Shown: positions 57,269-64,000 of the stretch, piece after piece
Layout of the letters: each line of letters starts with the position of its first letter
Numbering within the stretch: the stretch's first letter is position 1
DNA from: Nocardia macrotermitis
GTDB taxonomy: Bacteria > Actinomycetota > Actinomycetes > Mycobacteriales > Mycobacteriaceae
Assembly: GCF_009604405.1 (NCBI RefSeq)
Contig: NZ_WEGK01000008.1
Coordinates: forward strand, 1-64,000
DNA: 64,000 nucleotides
Direction: 5' to 3'
Notes under the pieces: model-generated
What the model was told of the DNA's origin: nothing
Database searches by the model: none
What the model saw: only the letters and a program-made list of their open reading frames with translations
Program-made: the position numbers and the translations under genes

Positions 57269-59799
57269 CGCAGCGCGCCCCCGGTCAAACCCGGCACCAG
57301 GAATCGCCGCCAGGTCGCGAGCAGCAGCACCACCGGCGGGACCGCCGACAGCAATGCGCCCGCCGCCAGATGTGCTGTGCTCTCGTGGAATTGGCGCGCG
57401 TCACTCCACAACAGCAGCGACCACGGGCTCGCGTCCGCGCCGCGCACCTGCAAGCCGATGAAGAAGTCGTTCCACACCTGCACCAGTTGCAGCACCGCCA
57501 CCGCGACGAGAGCCGGTCCGGCACTGTGCAATACGCTGCGCACCATGATCGAGGTGCTCGCCGGTTCGCGGCGGGTGTCGGACAGCGGGCCGTCGGCTGG
57601 GGCGAGCAGCGCACCGCGCAGGATCATGATCGCGATCGGCAGCCCGATCGCCGCGTGCATGAGGATCAGCGGAATCGACGTCCCGGCCAGGTCGTATCGA
57701 ACGATGACCGCCCGGATCGGGCCGAGGTAGACCTGCGCGGGCAGCACCGCGAAGACGACCAGGCACGTCATCAGGGCGCGGGAGGGCAGCTTGTCCGGCC
57801 GCAGGGTCGCCGCGTAGTAGGCCGGTGGCAGTGCCGCGCTCACGGTCAGGAAGGTGGCGACCACCGCGACCACGCCGGTGTCGATCAGACCGCGCCACAG
57901 TTCGGTATCGCCCCAGATCGACCGCGCCCCGATCAACGCCGGGCCGTCGAATCCCGCCCATGTCATCACGAACAGCACTACCAGCGGAGCCAGGGCCGCC
58001 AGCGGTACGGCGCCGATCCGGAAGGACAGTCGGCTCGCGCGCACCACGGCCACCAGGCGGCGTTCGGCCGGTCGCGTACCCAGCGGTGGATCATCCTGCG
58101 CCGCAAGGGTTTTGCCGTTATTCGCGATTCTTTCGACTCTCCTACCGAGGACCGACCGCACCGGAGCCCAGCACTTCGCGAACCCGATACCGACGCCCCG
58201 AGCGCAGGTCAGGATCCATATCTCGTGCCTCGCCAGCCGCGGCCCGGACACACCCGACACCGGTATCCGCAATCGCACCGGCACCGCCGCCGGACCCGGT
58301 GCGGGCCACCGCGCGTGATGACGCCGGATGCCGACCTGCAGGAACCATGCGACGACGCCGACCACCAGGGCCAGCGGCAGCGAGAACGCCGCGGCGGCAA
58401 CATGATCCGCCGCGGTATCGGACGGCAGATGCCACCAGTGCACGGTCACACTGTCCAACGTGTACTGCAACGGCCCCGGCACGCCCACCAGAATGATGTC
58501 GAATACCCGCGCCGCGGCCACCGTGACCACCAGCCCGACGATCATGATGACCGGATTCAACATCACCACCAGACGCCAGTAGCGCCGAATCCCCGTCCGC
58601 CGCTCCAGATACGCGCGTCGCACCGGATCCGATTCGATACTCGCGGCCGCCGCCCGCAGCAGCACGAACAGCGCACCGAACCAGATCCACGCGAAGGCCG
58701 CCCCCAGCATCAGCGCGTACAGGAACGCCTGCATCTTCACACTCGTCACCGGATCCACGATCGGCTCGAAGATCAACCGCCACGCCAGCCCCGCCACGAA
58801 CGCCGACACCCCGAACGGCACGATCAGCGGCCACCAGGGCCACCAGGTCCGCCGCAACAACCACGCCATCCACACCGTGAAAACCAACAGCCCGAAGGTC
58901 GCCCCCACCCACACGACCGTCATCCAATACGCCTCACTCCCCGCGGTGGCCACGATCGCGGCGATCATCCCCGCCGCAACCACCACCCCCGGCAACAACG
59001 CCGCCCAATACCACCGCCTCGTCCCCCGCCGCCCCAACCACCACCACACCCCCAACAGCACGGCCCCCACCCCAGCCGCCTCGGCCCACCCCCAATTCCC
59101 CCGCGCCCCATAATGAACCCCTGCCCCGACAGCCCCGGCCAACCACGCCAACCACACCCCCAACTCGGGCCAATACGGCACCCACCTCCGCCGCCCCGAG
59201 CCCCGCCGTGTCGATCTTCCCGAACCGCCCTTGCCAGATTCCCGGTCCGGCAGTCCTGGCGAACCGCTCACCATCGGCTCGCCTTCTTCCCCACCGGCCG
59301 GGCAACTCTCGGCCGATCCCCACGAGCCACTCCCCCTCGGTCTCGGCAAACCACTCACCGCCACCCCCGCCGAACCGCTCGGGACCGATTCTCGCGAACC
59401 ACTCTCCGCCACCCCTGGCGGACCACTCTCCGCCGAGCCGTTCCGGACCGGTCCGCGCGCAGCACTCTGCGCCGATCCGGCCGAACCGCTCGCCGCAGGT
59501 CCCGGCGAGGTGCCATCCGCCGATTCAGTTGTCGGACTCCATAATTGCCGCCAGGTCCAGACGGCGCAGATCACCGCGGCCGAGCAGACGGTGACGAAGC
59601 GGTAGCGCGGGGACAAGACCACGACCGCGATCGACCAGGCGGTGGGGGTCAGCACGAGGGCGCCCAGGGCCAGGGCCGGGAGTTGTACGACGACCGCCAC
59701 GAGGCCGCGCAGGTACCAGCCGCCGATGAGGCGGCCCGACAGGCGGCGGGGGGCCAGTTCCATCTCGAGGCCGTTGGCCTCGATCCGGTCGACGCTCAT
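57265..59799 (-). CDS. fused double permease of a sugar-type ABC importer
   Basis: An 844-residue membrane protein combining two MetI-like permeases. The first (about residues 200-500) follows four N-terminal segments and a 110-residue Ser/Gly/Pro-rich linker (about 90-205); it shows LNPVIMIVGLVVTVAAARVFDII. The second (about 570-844) is MalG-like, with an LPSRALMTCLVVFAVLPAQV stretch and MHAAIGLPIAIMILRGALLA, the EAA-type coupling loop region. Carbohydrate importers normally have these as separate MalF/MalG genes. The ATG overlaps the binding-protein stop and the stop overlaps the next gene. No ATP-binding subunit gene is in the window. Confidence 0.8.
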   Translation of the reverse strand: MSVDRIEANGLEMELAPRRLSGRLIGGWYLRGLVAVVVQLPALALGALVLTPTAWSIAVVVLSPRYRFVTVCSAAVICAVWTWRQLWSPTTESADGTSPGPAASGSAGSAQSAARGPVRNGSAESGPPGVAESGSRESVPSGSAGVAVSGLPRPRGSGSWGSAESCPAGGEEGEPMVSGSPGLPDRESGKGGSGRSTRRGSGRRRWVPYWPELGVWLAWLAGAVGAGVHYGARGNWGWAEAAGVGAVLLGVWWWLGRRGTRRWYWAALLPGVVVAAGMIAAIVATAGSEAYWMTVVWVGATFGLLVFTVWMAWLLRRTWWPWWPLIVPFGVSAFVAGLAWRLIFEPIVDPVTSVKMQAFLYALMLGAAFAWIWFGALFVLLRAAAASIESDPVRRAYLERRTGIRRYWRLVVMLNPVIMIVGLVVTVAAARVFDIILVGVPGPLQYTLDSVTVHWWHLPSDTAADHVAAAAFSLPLALVVGVVAWFLQVGIRRHHARWPAPGPAAVPVRLRIPVSGVSGPRLARHEIWILTCARGVGIGFAKCWAPVRSVLGRRVERIANNGKTLAAQDDPPLGTRPAERRLVAVVRASRLSFRIGAVPLAALAPLVVLFVMTWAGFDGPALIGARSIWGDTELWRGLIDTGVVAVVATFLTVSAALPPAYYAATLRPDKLPSRALMTCLVVFAVLPAQVYLGPIRAVIVRYDLAGTSIPLILMHAAIGLPIAIMILRGALLAPADGPLSDTRREPASTSIMVRSVLHSAGPALVAVAVLQLVQVWNDFFIGLQVRGADASPWSLLLWSDARQFHESTAHLAAGALLSAVPPVVLLLATWRRFLVPGLTGGALR

Positions 59800-61190
59800 G
59801 ACCACGTCCGTTCCAGATCGCCGATGGCGCGGTCGGTCGCCGGGCCGACCGCCTTCTCGCCCCGATCGCCGACATCGATGAGGAAGCGGGTCAGTATGCG
59901 CCACAGGCCGTCTCGCCGTCCGCGCGGTCCGACCAGGTCGGCGAAGTCGAACACGTCCCATCGGCGCATCCGGTCGGTCACACCGTGGAACAGCCCCGAG
60001 TACGACGCCGGGTCGGCCGTCCGCACATTCGGTGGAACGAAGCCGCCGTGGTCGCGTATCCATGGCTGGGACGCATTCGCCGCGGCGAGTGCCGCGACCA
60101 GCTTCTCCGCCTGCGGCGACGCGTTCGCGGCGATCACCATGACATCACCGCCGCCGATATACGGCGGATGGTCGTTCCACTCCAGATAACCCGGGAAGCC
60201 GATCACACCCACCGTGCACTCCGGCTGCCCGACTCGCCGAAGACATTCGCGCACAACAGGTTCCGCGTAGTCCGGAGCCACCACCATGGCCGCACGGTGG
60301 TGCTGGAACACATCGCGGATCGAGTCGGCCAGTTGCCGCCGCAGCGGTTCGGCGACACCACCGGCGAATCCCCCTGGCACACACCAGATCTTGCCGAGCA
60401 CGGTGAGCGCCGCCCGCACATGACGGTGGTTCCAACTCGCGGCAGGAAGTCCGGATTTCCGCGGCGGCCAGCAGTTTCCGGCTGCCGCGTCCGGTGCGGA
60501 CAACGCCTCGTAGGCTCTCGGCGCGACCGCGCGCAGCACATTCGCGAAGTGGTAGGCCAGCACCCAGCCATCCGCCGCACCCAGCGCGAACAGGTGCCGA
60601 CCGCTGTCGGCGAACTGCCGGGTATAGGTGGCCCAGTCCGTCAACGACCACTGATCGGGACCATCGGCCCCGGTTGAAGTGCAGGTCTTGGGATCGAACC
60701 CGGGAAAGGCCATGCGATCGAACCACACCAGCGACATGTTCGCGGCCTTGAACGGCACCCCGTACAGCTGCGGCTGCCGACCGCAATCGGCATGCCACAG
60801 CAGGTCGTACCAGGGCTCGGCATACGCCTGCTGCCCGTCCGGCTTCCAGATCGCCTCGGCGCGCAGCTCCGACAGCGGCCGCAGACCGGCGCGGGCCTTG
60901 GTCTGGATCGCGCCCGGGTCGGGCAGCATGACGATGTCCGGCGCATCGCGCCCACCCGCACTCAGCGCGGTATTGATGTCATCCCCGAGCGGCACCACAT
61001 CCACCCGGCCGGTGAAGGTCCCCGCCGCCGCCAACCCGTTCAGCACCGCGCGAAACGCGTCGAGCTCATTTCCGCTCCAGGACACCGCGATTCGCACCGC
61101 CCCGGAATCCCCGCCCAGCACCTCCGGCGCACACGCGGCGGCCAGTGGCAGGACCAACCCGCCCTGCAGAAGCGCGCGTCGTGCGATCAT
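59796..61190 (-). CDS. lipoprotein extracellular solute-binding protein (carbohydrate type)
   Basis: A 464-residue binding protein. The N-terminus has RRALLQGG and the lipobox LAAAC, so Cys20 is lipidated. Family 1 solute-binding features are present: GAVRIAVSWSGNELDAFRAVL, DVVPLGDDINTALSAGGRDAPDIVMLPDPGA in the first lobe, the PFKAANMSLVWFDRMAF hinge strand and GGGDVMVIAANASPQAEKLV in the second. A carbohydrate or similar ligand is likely. It is the first gene of the operon and hands substrate to the fused permease encoded next. A cluster of cysteines (GRQPQL preceded by CDC) is unusual. Confidence 0.83.
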   Translation of the reverse strand: MIARRALLQGGLVLPLAAACAPEVLGGDSGAVRIAVSWSGNELDAFRAVLNGLAAAGTFTGRVDVVPLGDDINTALSAGGRDAPDIVMLPDPGAIQTKARAGLRPLSELRAEAIWKPDGQQAYAEPWYDLLWHADCGRQPQLYGVPFKAANMSLVWFDRMAFPGFDPKTCTSTGADGPDQWSLTDWATYTRQFADSGRHLFALGAADGWVLAYHFANVLRAVAPRAYEALSAPDAAAGNCWPPRKSGLPAASWNHRHVRAALTVLGKIWCVPGGFAGGVAEPLRRQLADSIRDVFQHHRAAMVVAPDYAEPVVRECLRRVGQPECTVGVIGFPGYLEWNDHPPYIGGGDVMVIAANASPQAEKLVAALAAANASQPWIRDHGGFVPPNVRTADPASYSGLFHGVTDRMRRWDVFDFADLVGPRGRRDGLWRILTRFLIDVGDRGEKAVGPATDRAIGDLERTWS

Positions 61191-61272
61191 CCCCCGCTAC
61201 AACTTTCCTGGCAGTACGTGAACCGCGTTGTCCCGGTCCGTCATTCGGGTATCGACGGACCGGGACGAGGCG

Positions 61273-62568
61273 TTACCGCGGCGGCTCCGGCGGACGCCAC
61301 CCCTGCGGATCACCCTGACCTGATCGCGGCGGCTGCTGCTGGGGCTGCTGATACTGAGCCGGGGGCCGCTGCTGATACGACGGCGGCTGCGGCTGGAACT
61401 GCGCCGGATGCGGCTGCTCGGCGATCGCGCCCTGCGCGGGCGTATTACGGCTGCCGCCGCCGAGCGAAGGCGCCTCGACCGGTGCCGCGGCCGCTGCTTC
61501 CGCCGCGCGCACAGCGCGTTCGGCCGCCGGATCGGTCTTCACGTCGAACCAGTCGGCGACCTCGTCCGAATCGTCCTCGCTTCCAGCAGATTCCGCGTCA
61601 TCGGCACTGGGCTGATAACGGAACACCCCGTCCTCACCCTGCGTGCCGAAGTTGCGCGCGAAGCCCTCCAGCGCCTTGCCGAAATCGCTGGGCACCATCC
61701 ACACCTTGTTGGCGTCGCCCTTGGCCACCTCGGGCAGCGTCTGCATGTACTGGTACGCAAGCAGTTCCGGGGTCGGCTTACCGGATTTGATTGCGGCGAA
61801 GACCTTTTCGATGGCCTTGGCCTGACCTTGCGCCTGCAGGTAGGCGGCGGCCCGCTCACCCTGCGCGCGCAGGATCCGGCTCTGCCGCTCACCTTCCGCG
61901 GACAGGATCGCGGACTGCTTGGAACCCTCCGCCGAGAGGATCTGCGCCTGCTTGGCGCCCTCGGCGGTGCGGATCTGCGCCTCCCGGTTACCTTCCGCGG
62001 TCAGGATCATCGCGCGCTTCTCGCGATCCGCCTTCATCTGCTTCTCCATCGACTCCTGAATCGACGGCGGCGGATCGATCGCCTTGAGCTCGACCCGCGA
62101 AACACGCAGTCCCCAACGGCCGGTGGCCTCGTCCAGCACCCCGCGCAGCTGCGAGTTGATCTGGTCGCGGGAGGTCAGCGTCTCCTCCAGGGTCATCCCG
62201 CCGACCACGTTGCGCAGGGTGGTGATGGTCAACTGCTCGACCGCGGCGATGTAGTTGCTGATCTCGTACACCGCGGCCTGCGGGCTGGTGACCTGGAAGT
62301 ACACCACCGAGTCGATCTGCACGGTCAGGTTGTCCTGGGTGATCACCGGCTGCGGCGGGAAGGACACCACCCGCTCGCGCAGATCCACCTTGGCGCGCAC
62401 CCGGTCGGCGAACGGGACCAGGAAGGTCAGCTGCCCCGACACCGTGCGCGAATACCGGCCCAGCCGCTCGATCACCGCGGCCTCGGCCTGCGGCACCAGC
62501 GCGATCGACTTGAACACCACCACCGCGACCAGCAGGACCAGGACGACGGCGACGATCAGTGCAACCAT
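61273..62568 (-). CDS. SPFH/stomatin-like membrane protein
   Basis: A 431-residue SPFH protein. One N-terminal membrane segment (residues 3-23), then a PHB/SPFH domain (VPQAEAAVIERLGRYSRTV, VDLRERVVSFPPQPVITQDN, VYFQVTSPQAAVYEI, SQLRGVLDEATGRWGL). A coiled coil with AEG repeats (about 185-245) and a Pro/Gln-rich tail (about 360-431) follow. It is the stomatin/QmcA class, as in the mycobacterial Rv1488 neighbourhood. It starts immediately after the NfeD stop (TAAATG), so the two are translationally coupled. Confidence 0.92.
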   Translation of the reverse strand: MVALIVAVVLVLLVAVVVFKSIALVPQAEAAVIERLGRYSRTVSGQLTFLVPFADRVRAKVDLRERVVSFPPQPVITQDNLTVQIDSVVYFQVTSPQAAVYEISNYIAAVEQLTITTLRNVVGGMTLEETLTSRDQINSQLRGVLDEATGRWGLRVSRVELKAIDPPPSIQESMEKQMKADREKRAMILTAEGNREAQIRTAEGAKQAQILSAEGSKQSAILSAEGERQSRILRAQGERAAAYLQAQGQAKAIEKVFAAIKSGKPTPELLAYQYMQTLPEVAKGDANKVWMVPSDFGKALEGFARNFGTQGEDGVFRYQPSADDAESAGSEDDSDEVADWFDVKTDPAAERAVRAAEAAAAAPVEAPSLGGGSRNTPAQGAIAEQPHPAQFQPQPPSYQQRPPAQYQQPQQQPPRSGQGDPQGWRPPEPPR

Positions 62569-63000
62569 TTACGGCCCCTTCCACACGACGGCATGCGCAC
62601 CGTCGATCTTCATCACGTACACGGTTTCCCCTTCGGCATATTCCTCGGCCGGGTCCAGCGGCCTGGCACTCCACACCTCGCCGTCGATCTTGACCCGGCC
62701 CGTTTCGTCGTTGACGGTCTCGAGCACCTTGGCCGTCTTGCCCGGCAAGGCATGCACATTCGTCGGTGTCGGCGGCGGAACGGAGAAGCGCCGCAACATG
62801 ATCGGACGCACCAGGAACAACAGCGCCAGCGCGCTGACCCCGAAGACGATGGCGTCGGTGACGATCGAGGTATCCCCGATTCCGGCCACACCGGCGGTCA
62901 CCAGTGCGGCACCGCCCAGCATGAGCAGCGTGAAGTCACCGGTGAGCATTTCGGCGGCGGCGAGCGCGATGCCCGCGACCAGCCACACGATAGCGGCCAC
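62569..63000 (-). CDS. NfeD-like membrane protein
   Basis: A protein of about 143 residues. Two or three membrane helices (AAIVWLVAGIALAAAEM, FTLLMLGGAALVTAGVAG, IVFGVSALALLFLV) precede a soluble OB-fold (GKTAKVLETVNDETGRVKI, GEVWSARPLD, EGETVYVMKIDG). This is the short NfeD form, the usual operon partner of SPFH proteins. It starts at GTG 63000 with TTGAGG just upstream; a longer frame to 63051 is possible. The next gene is divergent. Confidence 0.85.
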   Translation of the reverse strand: MAAIVWLVAGIALAAAEMLTGDFTLLMLGGAALVTAGVAGIGDTSIVTDAIVFGVSALALLFLVRPIMLRRFSVPPPTPTNVHALPGKTAKVLETVNDETGRVKIDGEVWSARPLDPAEEYAEGETVYVMKIDGAHAVVWKGP

Positions 63001-63080
63001 GCCCTCAACAGTAGCCGTCCGGAACGTCCCGAACCGGGCAAGGACGCGCAAAACGTTGCCGAGACTGTATTTTCGAGCTC

Positions 63081-63895
63081 GTGAACGAGTACGGCGACAT
63101 CTACTCCGGCCACTCCCGCACCCGCAAACGCGCGGTGCCCGAGGTGAGTGCCGAACGCGATCTGGTCGCCGAGGACGCCGCCACCGGATTCTGCGGCGCC
63201 GTCGTGGGTTTCGAGCGCACCTACGACGGCGAGTTCGTCAAACTCGAGGACCGGCACGGGGTGGTGCGGCTTTCGCGTTGCGCGAGGCCGCATTTCTGAT
63301 CGATGGAAAGCCGGTGACCCTGGTGCGCCCCAAGGCCGCGCCGCCGCAACGATCGACCCGCTCGGCGTCGGGCTCGACCCGGGTGGAGGGACTGCGCGCG
63401 CGAGTCGCGCGCGGCAGCCGCATCTGGGTCGAAGGTGTGCACGACGCGGCGCTGGTCGAGCGGGTCTGGGGGCACGACCTGCGGGTGGAGGGCGTGGTGG
63501 TCGAGCACCTCGAGGGCCTGGACAATCTGGCCGCGCGGCTGACCGAATTCGAACCCGGGCCGGGGCATCGGGTCGGCGTCCTGGTCGACCACCTGGTCGC
63601 CGGATCCAAGGAATCCAACCTCACCACCGGCCTGGGCCCGCACGTGCTGGTCACCGGGCATCCCTACGTCGACGTCTGGCAGGCCGTGCGGCCGCAGGCG
63701 CTGGGTATCGCCGAATGGCCGCGGGTGCCGCGCGACGAGGACTGGAAGACCGGGATCTGCCGCCGACTCGGTTGGGGCACACCGCAGGAGGGCTGGCGGC
63801 GGGTCTACAACGCGGTCGACTCCTTCCGCGATCTGGAGGCCCCGCTACTGGGCGCGGTGGAGCGGCTCATCGACTTCGTGACCGAAACCGACTGA
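63081..63895 (+). pseudogene. DUF3097 gene with a one-base frameshift
   Basis: A DUF3097 protein is encoded in two frames. From GTG 63081 the first frame gives GDIYSGHSRTRKRAVPEVSA and AATGFCGAVVGFERTYDG and ends at a TGA at 63297. From 63274 the next frame continues without overlap of content: LREAAFLIDGKPVTLVRPKA, SRIWVEGVHDAALVERVWG, GVLVDHLVAGSKESNL, TGHPYVDVWQAV and EDWKTGICRRLGWG to 63895. Adding one T to the TTT at 63271-63273 restores one chain of about 270 residues. It is a disrupted gene, a sequencing error or, less likely, a recoding site. Function of DUF3097 is unknown. Confidence 0.82.
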
Positions 63896-63919
63896 GCCGC
63901 AGCCTTACTCGGCACGGCG

Positions 63920-64000
63920 CTACTCGTCGATCGGCACATTGAGCCAGCGCCCGATGCAGGCCAGCAGATCGTCCGCGTCGACCGGTTTGGTGATGTAATC
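63920..64000 (-). CDS. C-terminal end of a response-regulator receiver domain (partial)
   Basis: The minus strand from the window edge encodes DYITKPVDADDLLACIGRWL and six more residues before a TAG at 63920-63922. The ITKPV motif, with the conserved lysine of CheY-like receivers, and the following helix show the end of a response regulator or hybrid histidine kinase whose body lies beyond the window. Its domain order cannot be told from this piece. Confidence 0.75.
   Translation of the reverse strand, partial: DYITKPVDADDLLACIGRWLNVPIDE

Overview
The window reads as chromosomal DNA of a high-G+C, mycolic-acid actinomycete, most likely Nocardia or a close relative in the Mycobacteriales. Evidence: uniformly GC-rich coding sequence with many GTG/TTG starts; DUF397/DUF5753 genes; a DUF574 methyltransferase; an antigen-85-type mycolyl esterase; a ChoD-like cholesterol oxidase; an Rpf-type transglycosylase; LigC next to a LigD-like primase-polymerase; a CspB-like cold-shock protein with a long tail; a mutA-mutB-meaB operon; and many TetR regulators. 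I see no rRNA, tRNA, CRISPR array, insertion sequence or prophage.

Layout. 0-3 kb: a 5'-truncated DUF5753 gene and two tandemly duplicated DUF397 genes, an EthD-like protein, a membrane protein and a small secreted protein. 3-12 kb: a GT39-type glycosyltransferase, a Tat-exported GH1 glycosidase, a secreted mycolyl-type esterase, LexA, ChoD-like oxidase, a tandem TerD protein and a DUF2599 lipoprotein. 12.1-17.7 kb: four overlapping genes (class V desulfurase-like enzyme, a C-terminal HMA metal-binding protein, a Y4yA-like PLP decarboxylase-fold enzyme, a cysteine-synthase/rhodanese fusion) that look like an undescribed sulfur/metal small-molecule operon. 17.7-27 kb: a SEDS (RodA/FtsW) protein, a Na+/H+ antiporter with a UBP zinc finger, TetR regulators, two DHA2 efflux pumps and a quinone oxidoreductase. 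27-31 kb: an NfeD-like OB protein with an SPFH protein, a CspB-like protein, then LigC and PrimPol. 31.5-40.7 kb: acyl-CoA dehydrogenase/TetR, an unusual SDR, an SDR pseudogene, DUF2784, a type II thioesterase, a TetR/TetX-like pair, a nucleoside hydrolase and an amidohydrolase. 40.7-46.1 kb: meaB, mutB and mutA on the minus strand. 46.3-52.2 kb: VTT membrane protein, DUF574 methyltransferase, soluble Ser/Thr kinase and three NAD(P)-binding oxidoreductase-like genes. 52.2-55 kb: a degenerate repeat array, an MFS-MarR fused ORF and an Rpf protein with a long leader. 55.3-61.2 kb: a three-gene minus-strand operon of lipoprotein binding protein, double permease fused in one chain, and a membrane/TPR-like protein, with no ATPase. 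61.3-64 kb: NfeD-SPFH pair, a frameshifted DUF3097 gene and the end of a response-regulator receiver domain.

Several regulatory sites are visible: a PhoP-type direct repeat before the glycosyltransferase, large palindromes between two TetR genes and their divergent targets, repeated MarR-type sites upstream of the MFS-MarR gene, and a CRP-like site upstream of the rpf gene. The most promising undescribed systems are the 12.1-17.7 kb operon and the 55.3-61.2 kb permease operon. Start codons were chosen by eye from ribosome-binding sites and overlaps, so some are uncertain.
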